Positions 52,054 through 60,452 of a DNA stretch of 64,000 bases are shown here, one piece after another. The DNA lies in the NCBI RefSeq assembly GCF_014649655.1, contig NZ_BMTL01000017.1:124001-188000 (forward strand), given 5' to 3'. The DNA is from Streptomyces humidus (lineage in GTDB: Bacteria > Actinomycetota > Actinomycetes > Streptomycetales > Streptomycetaceae). Both the position numbers and the translations under genes were made by a program. Position 1 is the stretch's first letter, and every line of letters begins with the position of its first letter. The notes under the pieces are model-generated. The model did not search any database, was not told the DNA's origin, and saw only the letters and a program-made list of their open reading frames with translations.

Positions 52054-52482
52054 ATGGCGACGAAGCGTATGACCCCCGGTTTCTCCGATCAGGTGATGGG
52101 CCTGGTCAAGTCACTGCGTACGGATGCCCCCGACTGCGTCGCCTCCGGCGTCGTCGACATGTCCACCGGCATGCTGCTCTCCTACGAGACCGTCGACAAC
52201 CATCCGCCCGAGGTCCTGGACCTGCTGGCGGGCGCGACGCTCGACCTGTTCCAGGGCCGCACGGTGGTGATGATCGAGGACGTCTTCAAGGAGCGCCGCG
52301 GGGTCCAGAGCGACAACCACTTCTTCCAGGAGATCCTCGTCAACAGCGAGAACCTCACTCACCTGTTCGTGCGGATGACCGAGCAGCAGGACGTCGTCGC
52401 GGTGGTCGTCTGCCGCAAGTCGGTCAACGTGGGCATGCTCTTCGCCCAGGTCCGAAGGGTGGTGCGGGAGTACCGGCTGTGA
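52054..52482 (+). CDS. Roadblock/LC7-like protein 2
   Basis: A 142-residue protein with a roadblock-like pattern: VMGLVKSLRTDAPDCVASGV, VDMSTGMLLSYETVDNHPPE and the strand EQQDVVAVVVCRKSVNVGML. It resembles the first roadblock protein in fold only. It ends the cluster; a 15-bp hairpin follows. A heterodimer with the first roadblock protein is plausible but inferred. Confidence 0.75.
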   Translation: MATKRMTPGFSDQVMGLVKSLRTDAPDCVASGVVDMSTGMLLSYETVDNHPPEVLDLLAGATLDLFQGRTVVMIEDVFKERRGVQSDNHFFQEILVNSENLTHLFVRMTEQQDVVAVVVCRKSVNVGMLFAQVRRVVREYRL

Positions 52483-52526
52483 ACGGCCGAGGACGGCCCA
52501 GGACGGCGCCGAGAGTTGTGCACGCG

Positions 52527-52560
52527 GACGGCCCCTCCCCGGGCGGGGAGGGGCCGTCCC
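52527..52560. terminator. 15-bp perfect hairpin terminator
   Basis: GGACGGCCCCTCCCC pairs with GGGGAGGGGCCGTCC around GGGC. It lies between the roadblock cluster and the convergent ABC permease gene and can serve both. Confidence 0.75.
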
Positions 52561-52582
52561 TGGCGTTCCTGGCGGGCGGCGG

Positions 52583-54919
52583 CTACTCCGTGCGCAGCCC
52601 GTCCGGCCGCAGCAGCCGCAGCAGCGGAGGCAGGCTCAGCAGCGTCACCACGAGGACGACCCCCGCGCCGATGCCGGTCATCGCCAGCACGCTCGCCCAG
52701 TCCACGTCCACCGGGGTGTCCGTCATCCGCAGCAGCACCGCGCCCAGGGTGATCCCCACCGTCGCGGCCAGCACCAGCCCCAGCACGATCGGGATCGCCG
52801 TCTGCCACAGCACGGACAGCCCGAGCGTGCGGCGCCGGGTGCCGAAGGCGACCAGGGACGACAGCAGCTTCCTGCGTTCGCGCAACTGCTCCAACTGGGA
52901 GACCAGCAGGCTCGCTCCGATCAGCGCCAGCACGCCGGCCGCGCCGACCAGCAGCCCGGTGCGGATGGAACTGAACTTCGTGTCCGACCGGGTGGCCGTC
53001 CAGTTCATCGGCTGGGACAGCGGGTCCACCCTGAACGCCGTGTTACGGGCGTACTCGTAGGCGTCGGGCACGGACTCGTCGATCGAGAGGTAGATCTCCC
53101 CGCTGACCCGCTTCTCGGCCGCCTTGGGCAGCGCGCTCGGCGTCATCAGGAAGCCGTCCCGTTCCCAGTCGGTCAGGCCCTTCACCGAATGGGCCTTCTT
53201 GACGCCCGGAGGGACGGTCCACAGGACGTCCGCGCTGTGGTCGTCGGAGGACTGTTCGAAGTACAGCTTCCTGCCGGGCTTGTTCAGGATCGGACCGTCG
53301 TTCGACGTTCCGCCGCCGTCGAGGACGAACGTGTCCCCGTCCTTGCAGGAGGGCAGCTTCGCCAGCTCGCGCAGGGCCGGGCACTCGCCGACGGCCAGCG
53401 CGCCGAGCGTCTGCGGGCCGTCCTGGCTCTTCCAGGAGGAGTCGCCGAGGTAGCCCTCCCACAGCGCCGTCACCTTGCGGACGGCCTTGGTGTCGGCGAA
53501 CTTCAGGGCGGTCGGGCCCAGCGGCGCGCCGTCCGGCACCCGGACCTGCATCTGCGCACGGCTGACGTCCTGACCGGTGGCCTTGGTGTAGTCGCCGTCC
53601 ACGCCGGCGAACAGCATCTGGAGCGCGATCGCCCCGGCCACCGCCACCGCGATGCCGTTGACCATCCGGGCTGCCGTACCGCTGCTCAACTGCAGGCGCC
53701 GCACCGCCAGTTGCCAGGCGACGCCGCCCGATCCGAGCCGGCCGACGACCGCCTCCACGAGCCACGGGAGCAGTGCGGTGATGCCGACGAGGATCAGGAT
53801 GACGCCGCCGCTCACCAGGTACTGGTTGAAGTCGCCGCCCGCGTGGCCCTGCCCGATCATCGGGTAGAGCATCGCGACACCGCCCAGGGGCAGCAGCAGT
53901 CGCCACCACAGGCGCCGCCGTGCGGGTTTGGCGGCGCGCACCACTCCGAGGGGTTCGATCACCACACCGCGCAGTGCGAAGAGGGTGACCAGCACCGCCG
54001 CCGTCGGCACCGCCAGGACGACCAGCGCGGCCAGCGCGGGGGAGGGGTTGAGGTAGCTGGGCCAGACGCTCACGCCGACCACCTCGACCGTGCCCGCCGC
54101 CTGGCGGCCGGCCAGGAAGAACACCGTGCCCAGGACCAGGCCCAGCAGTGAGCCGGCCATCGCCTCGCCCGCCGCGATGCGCCGGGTCATCCGGCCGTCG
54201 GAGCCGATCAGTCTGAGAGCCGCGAGTCTGCGGTCGCGCCGCTCGCCGCCGAACCGCACGGCCGCGGCGATGAACACCGCGACGGGCATCAGCAGCACCA
54301 CGATGACCACGAGGATCAGCAGGAGCAGCACCGGGTCGGTCTTCTCCTGCGACGGGTTCGGGTCCCCGAACGTCTCCAGCCGGTTCACCACCGCGCCGTT
54401 GACATGCGGGGTCAGCCCGGTGGCGCCCGAGTAGTAGGCGAGTTCCTGCGAGCCGACCAGCCCGCTCTCCCCGATGGTCCCGACGACGTGGTACGGCAGC
54501 CGTTCCCGCAGCGGCGCCGAGTCGTCGGCGGCCAGCAGCTTCTTCAGCGCGGGCGAGACGACCATGTCGCCCTTCGCCGGGAACCGGTTCAGGCCGGGCG
54601 GCAGCGGGGCGCGGGCGCCCTCCGGCTCCAGCATCCGGCCGCGGATGTCCTTGTCGCGGAACGTGGTGTCGGACTGCGCGATCAACAGGGTCCTGTCGGA
54701 CTTCGCCGGCGGCTCGCCGAACGGCCAGTCCAGCCGGGCCTGTTCACGGTCGTGGCGTACCTCGAGCGCGTTCGGCGCCGCGGTCGTCAGCAGCAGCACG
54801 GCCACCCCGAGGCCGACGCCCACGGCCGTCAGCACCGCCCGGATCCAGCCCTCCCGGCCGCCCGCGAAGGCGAACCGGACCCCCAGCCCCAGGTCACGGG
54901 ACCACTGGCGCAGATTCAT
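52583..54919 (-). CDS. ABC transporter permease, FtsX/MacB type
   Basis: A 778-residue permease with ten probable membrane helices and two FtsX domains, each with a large external loop. The N-terminal helix (VLTAVGVGLGVAVLLLTTAA) is followed by an external domain and the first FtsX core (AAAVRFGGERRDRRLAALRL). A second external domain carries C-A-L-R-E-type cysteines, and the last FtsX core is LASLLVSQLEQLRERRKLLS-like. The type exports or extrudes peptides or lipids. Its ATG overlaps the ATPase gene stop by four bases. It ends the padR-ATPase-permease operon. Confidence 0.9.
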   Translation of the reverse strand: MNLRQWSRDLGLGVRFAFAGGREGWIRAVLTAVGVGLGVAVLLLTTAAPNALEVRHDREQARLDWPFGEPPAKSDRTLLIAQSDTTFRDKDIRGRMLEPEGARAPLPPGLNRFPAKGDMVVSPALKKLLAADDSAPLRERLPYHVVGTIGESGLVGSQELAYYSGATGLTPHVNGAVVNRLETFGDPNPSQEKTDPVLLLLILVVIVVLLMPVAVFIAAAVRFGGERRDRRLAALRLIGSDGRMTRRIAAGEAMAGSLLGLVLGTVFFLAGRQAAGTVEVVGVSVWPSYLNPSPALAALVVLAVPTAAVLVTLFALRGVVIEPLGVVRAAKPARRRLWWRLLLPLGGVAMLYPMIGQGHAGGDFNQYLVSGGVILILVGITALLPWLVEAVVGRLGSGGVAWQLAVRRLQLSSGTAARMVNGIAVAVAGAIALQMLFAGVDGDYTKATGQDVSRAQMQVRVPDGAPLGPTALKFADTKAVRKVTALWEGYLGDSSWKSQDGPQTLGALAVGECPALRELAKLPSCKDGDTFVLDGGGTSNDGPILNKPGRKLYFEQSSDDHSADVLWTVPPGVKKAHSVKGLTDWERDGFLMTPSALPKAAEKRVSGEIYLSIDESVPDAYEYARNTAFRVDPLSQPMNWTATRSDTKFSSIRTGLLVGAAGVLALIGASLLVSQLEQLRERRKLLSSLVAFGTRRRTLGLSVLWQTAIPIVLGLVLAATVGITLGAVLLRMTDTPVDVDWASVLAMTGIGAGVVLVVTLLSLPPLLRLLRPDGLRTE

Positions 54920-55605
54920 ATGACGCGCTCCATGTCCCGCGACTTGCCGTCCCGGACGACGATCTCGCGGTCGGAGTAGGCGGCCACCCGCGCCTCGTGC
55001 GTGACGAGGACGACGGCGGCGTTGGCCGACCGTGCGGCCTCGGTGAGCAGCTCCATCACGCGTTCGCCGTTGAGGGAGTCCAGCGCGCCGGTCGGCTCGT
55101 CGGCGAACAGCACCCGCGGGTCGGTGACGAGCGAGCGCGCCACGGCGACCCGCTGCCCCTGCCCGCCGGAGACCTCGCCGGGCCGCTTCCTGCCGAGGTC
55201 GTCGACCTCGAGGCGCTGCATCCACTCCAGCGCGGTGCGCTCGGCCTGCTTGCGCGGGGCGCCGTTCAGCCGCAGCGGCAGCGCCACGTTCTCCACGCAG
55301 GTCAGTTCGGGCACGAGCTGGCCGAACTGGAACACGAAGCCGAAGTCCGAGCGCCGCAGTCGGCTGCGCTGGGCGTCGCTCATCGTGGCGAGGTCCTGGC
55401 CGTCGTACATGATCGAGCCGGAGTCGGGCGTCACGATGCCGGCGAGGCAGTGCAGCAGCGTCGACTTGCCGGACCCGGACGGGCCCATCACCGCGACGAC
55501 CTCGCCGGGGTGGATGGAGAACTCGGCGCCGTCCAGCGCCATGGTCGGACCGTAGGCCTTGCGCAGGCCCTCGGCGACGAGCAGGGATCCCCCGGGAGCG
55601 TTCAC
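54916..55605 (-). CDS. ABC transporter ATP-binding protein (MacB/LolD type)
   Basis: A 229-residue ATPase: Walker A GPSGSGKST, Q-loop FVFQFGQLVPELT, signature VSGGQGQR, Walker B VLFADEPTGALD, and the H-loop in LVTHEARVAA. The sequence groups with LolD/MacB-type ATPases that pair with FtsX permeases. It starts at a GTG overlapping the padR stop (GTGA), and its stop overlaps the permease start (ATGA), so all three are translationally coupled. Confidence 0.93.
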   Translation of the reverse strand: MNAPGGSLLVAEGLRKAYGPTMALDGAEFSIHPGEVVAVMGPSGSGKSTLLHCLAGIVTPDSGSIMYDGQDLATMSDAQRSRLRRSDFGFVFQFGQLVPELTCVENVALPLRLNGAPRKQAERTALEWMQRLEVDDLGRKRPGEVSGGQGQRVAVARSLVTDPRVLFADEPTGALDSLNGERVMELLTEAARSANAAVVLVTHEARVAAYSDREIVVRDGKSRDMERVI

Positions 55606-56126
55606 GTGTGTACCGCCGCCTTCAGCTTGTCGAGACGCGCGGCGGCCAGCTCCAGCCAGCGCAGGTCGGCCTCGAGATGGAACAGCGCGTGGTCGCAGAT
55701 CAGCTGGTCGGCGAGATCGCCCCGGCGCTTGCGGTCGGTGAGGATGCGCATGCTGCGCAGGTGCTCCGCGCGCTGGGTGTCGAGGATGTCGGCCGCGTCG
55801 CGGTGGGTGAGCAGCGCGAGGACGATCTTCGTGTACAGCGTGGACTGCAGATACGGCTCGGGCTTCTCGGGCGTGGCGAGCCACTGTTCGACGTCGGTGA
55901 TCCCGGCGTCGGTGATGGCGTAGCGCTTGCGCTCGGGGCCGCCGCCGGACTCGATGCCGTCGACCTCGACGAGCCCGTTCTTCAGCAGGCGCGACATCGT
56001 CGAGTAGACCTGGCCGTAGTGCAGCGGCCGGTCGTGACCGAACTTCTCGTCGAAGGCCCGCTTGAGGTCGTAACCGTGGCGTGGCCCGGACTCCAGGAGT
56101 CCCAGGAGGGTGTGACCGATGGACAT
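55602..56126 (-). CDS. PadR-family transcriptional regulator
   Basis: A 174-residue PadR regulator: winged-helix domain (HTLLGLLESGPRHGYDLKRA, then LHYGQVYSTMSRLLKNGLVE and KRYAITDAG) plus a C-terminal helical dimerisation region. It is the first gene of the ABC exporter operon and very likely represses it, releasing on binding the exported compound. I use the ATG at 56126 (MSIGHTLL), since a TACAGT -10 lies six bases upstream and implies a leaderless message; an ATG at 56141 would lie within that promoter. Confidence 0.9.
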   Translation of the reverse strand: MSIGHTLLGLLESGPRHGYDLKRAFDEKFGHDRPLHYGQVYSTMSRLLKNGLVEVDGIESGGGPERKRYAITDAGITDVEQWLATPEKPEPYLQSTLYTKIVLALLTHRDAADILDTQRAEHLRSMRILTDRKRRGDLADQLICDHALFHLEADLRWLELAAARLDKLKAAVHT

Positions 56127-56132
56127 GCGAGG

Positions 56133-56165
56133 ACTGTACATGCGGTGTATACCCGCCGTGTATAC
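56133..56165 (-). promoter_or_regulatory. padR promoter with repeated TGTAYA operator motifs
   Basis: A -10 (TACAGT, minus strand, 56133-56138) is six bases from the padR ATG. TGTACA at 56135-56140 overlaps it, and two direct copies of GTGTATAC follow at 56145-56152 and 56158-56165, 13 bp apart. Three TGTAYA blocks over an autoregulated promoter suit PadR binding. Confidence 0.5.
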
Positions 56166-56323
56166 GCCGAGTGCGCGGCTGACAGCGGGCGGTACGGTGC
56201 CGCAGGTGACGGCCGTTTGTCACCGTTTCGCTACAGGCCCCGTGACGGCCGTCCCGCCCCCGCGCCCGCCTCAGGACGGCCGTCCCGCGCCCGCCTCGTG
56301 ACGGGCGCGGGGGCGCCGGGCCC

Positions 56324-56578
56324 TCAGGGTGTCGGGGGTTTGCGGGCGGGGCCTCCGGGGGGCCGGCCGCGGCGGGGCAGGGGGCCGGTGTCGCCGGGCA
56401 GCCGGCCCGCCTCCTTCAAGGCTCTCCGCAGCAGGAACTCGATCTGCGCGTTGGCGGACCGCAGGTCCTCGCCGGCCCACCGGGCCAGCGCCTCGTACAC
56501 CGCGGGATCCAGCCGCAGCAGCACCTGCTTGCGCTGCGGCCGGCCCTGCGGGGCCGCGCCCCCGGCGGGATCCGTCAC
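56324..56578 (-). CDS. Small ribbon-helix-helix protein downstream of SPFH gene
   Basis: An 84-residue protein. The centre (RKQVLLRLDPAVYEALARWA, then EDLRSANAQIEFLLRRALKE) fits an Arc/CopG-type ribbon-helix-helix DNA-binding domain. The ends are Pro/Gly-rich. It starts at a GTG overlapping the SPFH stop (GTGA). RHH proteins of this kind are often encoded with SPFH/HflC-like proteins in Streptomyces. It may regulate its own operon; no target is known. Confidence 0.8.
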   Translation of the reverse strand: MTDPAGGAAPQGRPQRKQVLLRLDPAVYEALARWAGEDLRSANAQIEFLLRRALKEAGRLPGDTGPLPRRGRPPGGPARKPPTP

Positions 56579-57600
56579 TGGTAGAGGGTCCCGGTGTTCA
56601 GCACCGGCTGGGGCGCCCGGTCCCCGCACAGCACCACCATCAGGTTGGACACCATCGCCGCCTTCCGCTCCTCGTCCAGTTCCACGATGCCCTGCTCGGC
56701 GATCCTGCCGAGCGCCGCCTCCACCATCCCGACGGCTCCGTCCACGATCTCCCGTCGCGCCGCGACGACCGCGCCCGCCTGCTGCCGCTGGAGCATCGCC
56801 GAGGCGATCTCGGGAGCGTAAGCGAGGTGGGTGAAGCGGGACTCGATGATCCGCACGCCGGCCGCCTCCACGCGCGCGTGCAGCTCTATCGCGAGCTTCT
56901 CGGTGATCTCCTCGGCGTTGCCGCGCAGGGAGAGGCCGTCCTCGTCGTGCGAGTCGTAGGGGTACTCGATGGCGATGTGCCGGACGGCGGCCTCGGTCTG
57001 GGTGGCGACGAACTCCAGGAAGTCGTCCACCTCGAAGGAGGCCTGAGCGGTGTCCTGCACGTTCCACACCACGACCGCGGCGAGCTCGATCGGGTTGCCG
57101 TAGGCGTCGTTGACCTTGAGGACGGCCGTCTCGTGGTTGCGGACCCGGGTGGAGATCTTCTCGCGGGAGGTGAAGGGGTTCACCCAGCGCAGGCCGTCCT
57201 CGCGGATGGTGCCCCGGTAGCGGCCGAAGAGCTGCACCACGCGCGCCTCGCCCGGCGCCACCGTGTTCAGTCCGCACATCGCGAGGAACGCGGAAAGGGC
57301 GACCAGGATGCCGCCGACGATCAGCGCCGCCTTGGGCCCGGTCGCCGTCACCGCGGTGGCCGCGGCGATCATCCCGGCGCCGGCCGCCAGCCCGCCCAGA
57401 CCGAGCAGCAGCGCCAGTCCGCCGCCCACGCTGTGCGCGGGGAACTCGGTCACGCGCGGGGCGGGCATCTCGGGTGCGTCGACGGAATCGGCGAGGGGGT
57501 CAGGGATGGAATCGGCGACGGGCCGGACGGCGGTGGACGGGCCGGGCGCCGATGCGTCGTGGGCGGACGCGTCGTGGGCCGAGGGGTCGTGTACGGACAT
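56575..57600 (-). CDS. SPFH/Band 7 domain membrane protein
   Basis: A 341-residue SPFH protein. A Ser/Asp/Pro-rich N-terminal tail (~55 residues) with a repeated SAHDASAHDASA stretch is followed by two close membrane helices (GLALLLGLGGLAAGAGMIAA and ALIVGGILVALSAFLAMCGL). The SPFH domain is seen in APGEARVVQLFGRYRGTIRE, LRWVNPFTSREKISTRVRNH and IELAAVVVWNVQDTAQA, and a helical C-terminus follows (LARIAEQGIVELDEERKAAM-like). Such proteins scaffold membrane microdomains. It forms an operon with the RHH gene, and a perfect 14-bp palindrome lies upstream. Confidence 0.9.
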   Translation of the reverse strand: MSVHDPSAHDASAHDASAPGPSTAVRPVADSIPDPLADSVDAPEMPAPRVTEFPAHSVGGGLALLLGLGGLAAGAGMIAAATAVTATGPKAALIVGGILVALSAFLAMCGLNTVAPGEARVVQLFGRYRGTIREDGLRWVNPFTSREKISTRVRNHETAVLKVNDAYGNPIELAAVVVWNVQDTAQASFEVDDFLEFVATQTEAAVRHIAIEYPYDSHDEDGLSLRGNAEEITEKLAIELHARVEAAGVRIIESRFTHLAYAPEIASAMLQRQQAGAVVAARREIVDGAVGMVEAALGRIAEQGIVELDEERKAAMVSNLMVVLCGDRAPQPVLNTGTLYQ

Positions 57601-57660
57601 GGTGGATCCCCGTTTCTCGTCTTCTCGTCAGCAGCCTTTTCAGTGATCGGCTGCCTATCT

Positions 57661-57674
57661 AAGTGATATCACTT
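57661..57674. promoter_or_regulatory. AAGTGATATCACTT palindrome upstream of SPFH gene
   Basis: A perfect 14-bp palindrome 60 bp upstream of the SPFH start. Its form is typical of GntR (YtrA-type) regulator sites. No GntR gene is in the window; the RHH protein encoded downstream is another candidate binder. Confidence 0.5.
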
Positions 57675-57887
57675 TAGCGTGCGATGGCAACCCCGCACCC
57701 CCTTCGGACGTCGAACCGGTGGGGAGGTCGGACCGGTTCCACCGGGCGGGGTGCTGATTCTCACGCCGCCCGAAGGGCGGATCGGCGGCGCCTCGTCATA
57801 GACAGCGGTGTTAGCTTTCTGAGCTGACCTGCCCCTGCCCCCGGGCACTGGTGTGACTGCCGAGTAGGAAGCGGAGCGAGCGGACTC

Positions 57888-60341
57888 ATGGGACGAGCGG
57901 AAGAGAGACGAGCTCGACAGCGCGGTGGCCGCCGCGCGGCGCCCAGGAACCGCTCGACGGAGACGGAGTCGGTGGCACCCCGCGCCCGCGAGGCCGCCGC
58001 CGGGACGGCGACCGCCACGACCACCGCGCCCGCGCCCGTGCCCGGCGGCCGCGCGGCGGCACGCAGGGGCGCGAAGAAGGCCGGCAGAGGCGCGAACGGC
58101 AGGGCGGGCAAGCCCGGCGGCAAGGACAAGGGCTTCATACGCCGGCTCTTCACCTGGAAGAAGATCCTCGGCACGTTCCTCGGCTTCGCCATCGCCGTGA
58201 TCGGCGCCTTCATCTGGCTCTACGTGAGCACCCCGATCCCCGCGGGCAACCCCGACGCCGACCTGCAGAGCAACGTCTACAAGTACGGCGACGGCGCGCT
58301 CCTGGCCCGTGACGGCGACGTCAACCGGGAGAACGTCGACCTCGCCACGATCCCCAAACCCGTCCAGCACACCTTCGTCGCCGCCGAGAACAAGTCGTTC
58401 TACAGCGACAACGGCATCGACCTCAAGGGCACCGCCCGCGGCGTCCTCAACACCCTGATGGGCAAGGGCGCGCAGGGCGGTTCGACGATCACCCAGCAGT
58501 ACGTCAAGAACTACTATCTGTCCCAGGAACAGACCGTCACGCGCAAGCTGAAGGAACTGGTCATCTCCCTCAAGCTGGACCGGGAGAAGGACAAGGACTA
58601 CATCCTCGCCGGGTACATCAACACCAGCTACTACGGCCGCGGCGCCTACGGCATCCAGGCCGCCGCCCAGGCCTACTACCGCGTCGACGCCGACAAGCTC
58701 AGCGTCGAGCAGGCCGCCTATCTCGCCGCGCTGCTCCAGGCCCCCAGCCAGTACGACTGGGCCGTCGCCTCCGACACCGGCAAACGCCTGGTGCAGGCCC
58801 GCTGGAACTACGTCCTCGACAACATGGTCGGGCAGAACTGGCTGGACAAGTCCAAGCGCGAGGGGATGAAGTTCGACATCCCCAAGGACCCCAAGGCCGC
58901 CCCGGGGAAGGAAGGCCAGATCGGCTACCTGGTCGACGCGGCCAACTCCGAGCTCGCCAACCAGCTCGTCGCCACGGGCGTCGCCGACGACTACGAGTCG
59001 GCCGCGGCCCTGGTCCGCAAGGGCGGCTGGACCATCGAGCTCAACATCGACAAGAAGAAGCAGAAGGCGCTGGAAGCCGCGGTCAAGGAACAGCTCACCA
59101 GCAAGCTGGACAAGAAGAAGCGCGCGGTCGACGGCGACGTACAGGCCGGCGCGGCCTCGGTGAACCCGAAGACCGGTGCGGTCGTGGCGATGTACGGCGG
59201 CACGAGCTACACCGAGCACTACCTCAACAACGCCACCCGCACCGACTACCAGCCCGCCTCCACCTTCAAGCCGGTGATCCTCGCCGCGGCCTTCGACGAG
59301 AACGCCGTGACCCAGGACGACAAGAAGATCACCGCCAACACCATCTACGACGGCACCAGCAAGCGCCCGGTCGTCGGCAGCGACATCGGCTTCGCCCCGG
59401 AGAACGAGGACGACCAGGACTACGGCCCCGTCACCGTCCAGACGGCGCTGAACAAGTCCATCAACTCCGTCTTCGCCCAGATGGGCGTGGACGTCGGCAT
59501 GGACAAGGTGCTCAAGGTCGCCGCCGACCTCGGCATGCACACCAAGGACCTCAAGGCCGTGCCCGCCCAGACCCTCGGCACCATGGGCGCGAGCCCCCTG
59601 CAGATGGCCGGCGTCTACGCCACCCTCGACAACCACGGCAAGAAGGTCACCCCGGCGCTCATCAGGTCGGCGGAGAACAGCGCCTACCCGTCCTTCAAGC
59701 ACACCGACCCCATCGGCGCGCAGGTCATCGACCGGGAGGCCGCCGACTCGGTCACCTCGGTGCTCACCGGCGTCGTCGACGACGGCACGGCGAAGCTGTC
59801 CGTGCGGGACAACCCGCTGCGCAAGGGCCAGAAGGTCGCCGGCAAGACGGGCACCTCCGACAACAACAAGTCGGCCTGGTTCACCGGTTACACCCCCGAT
59901 CTCGTCACCTCGGTCGGCCTGTTCGGCGAGTCCGCGAAGGCCCCGCACCCACAGGTTCCGATGACCGGCGCGACGAACGGCCTGACCTCGGACGACGGCC
60001 GCGTCAACGGCGGTGGCTTCCCGGCGCTGATCTGGGCGGCCTACACCTTCGGCGTCTCCACCGAGGTCACCAAGTTCGACCTCGAGACCGACCAGGGCGC
60101 GGCGGTCCAGACGGCGCCCCCGTCGCCGTCGTCGTCGCCGAAGCCGAGCGCCTCGCCGTCGTCGTCGCCGAAGCCGAGCGCCTCGCCGTCGTCGTCGCCG
60201 AAGCCGAGCACGTCGCCGTCGTCGTCGCCGAAGCCGAGCACGTCCCCGTCCAGTTCACCGTCGGGCGGCACCTCGCCCGACCCGGGCACGAGCTCCCCCT
60301 CCAGCGGCTCGGGGGACCCGGGCAACCCGATCCTCGGCTAG
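57888..60341 (+). CDS. Class A penicillin-binding protein (transglycosylase-transpeptidase)
   Basis: An 817-residue bifunctional PBP. A basic cytosolic region (~80 residues) and one membrane helix (ILGTFLGFAIAVIGAFIWLY) precede the GT51 domain, with the catalytic Glu in FVAAENKSFYSD and GGSTITQQYVKN. The transpeptidase domain has SxxK in PASTFKPVI, SxN in NKSINSVF and KTG in AGKTGTSDN. The final ~80 residues are a Ser/Pro/Lys tail with four 10-residue repeats. It polymerises and cross-links peptidoglycan outside the membrane. The GT51 motif reads ENKSF rather than the common EDRRF. Monocistronic. Confidence 0.95.
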   Translation: MGRAEERRARQRGGRRAAPRNRSTETESVAPRAREAAAGTATATTTAPAPVPGGRAAARRGAKKAGRGANGRAGKPGGKDKGFIRRLFTWKKILGTFLGFAIAVIGAFIWLYVSTPIPAGNPDADLQSNVYKYGDGALLARDGDVNRENVDLATIPKPVQHTFVAAENKSFYSDNGIDLKGTARGVLNTLMGKGAQGGSTITQQYVKNYYLSQEQTVTRKLKELVISLKLDREKDKDYILAGYINTSYYGRGAYGIQAAAQAYYRVDADKLSVEQAAYLAALLQAPSQYDWAVASDTGKRLVQARWNYVLDNMVGQNWLDKSKREGMKFDIPKDPKAAPGKEGQIGYLVDAANSELANQLVATGVADDYESAAALVRKGGWTIELNIDKKKQKALEAAVKEQLTSKLDKKKRAVDGDVQAGAASVNPKTGAVVAMYGGTSYTEHYLNNATRTDYQPASTFKPVILAAAFDENAVTQDDKKITANTIYDGTSKRPVVGSDIGFAPENEDDQDYGPVTVQTALNKSINSVFAQMGVDVGMDKVLKVAADLGMHTKDLKAVPAQTLGTMGASPLQMAGVYATLDNHGKKVTPALIRSAENSAYPSFKHTDPIGAQVIDREAADSVTSVLTGVVDDGTAKLSVRDNPLRKGQKVAGKTGTSDNNKSAWFTGYTPDLVTSVGLFGESAKAPHPQVPMTGATNGLTSDDGRVNGGGFPALIWAAYTFGVSTEVTKFDLETDQGAAVQTAPPSPSSSPKPSASPSSSPKPSASPSSSPKPSTSPSSSPKPSTSPSSSPSGGTSPDPGTSSPSSGSGDPGNPILG
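60126..60245 (+). repeat. Four tandem 30-bp repeats in PBP gene
   Basis: Four copies of a 30-bp unit encode PSSSPKPSAS/PSSSPKPSTS. Units 1-2 end in GCCTCG, units 3-4 in ACGTCG or ACGTCC. The repeats extend the outer tail in frame and are prone to copy-number change. Confidence 0.85.
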
Positions 60342-60352
60342 CAGGACGGCGA

Positions 60353-60430
60353 CGCCGCAGCCGGCGCCGCAGCCGACGCCGGCTGCGGCGAAACGGCGAG
60401 GGGGCGCCCGGAGATCTCCGGGCGCCCCCT
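60353..60430. terminator. Tandem hairpins between PBP and SpoIIE genes
   Basis: A 14-bp perfect stem (60353-60366 with 60377-60390) is followed by a 32-bp perfect palindrome (60399-60430) ending before TTT. They separate the convergent PBP and SpoIIE genes and can terminate both. Confidence 0.75.
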
Positions 60431-60452
60431 TTCGCGCGTCTGCGCGGGTCCG

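Noticed and set aside
57669..59948. 759-codon frame opposite the PBP gene
   Set aside because: Antisense of conserved PBP motifs; Val/Gly/Leu-rich with no domain.
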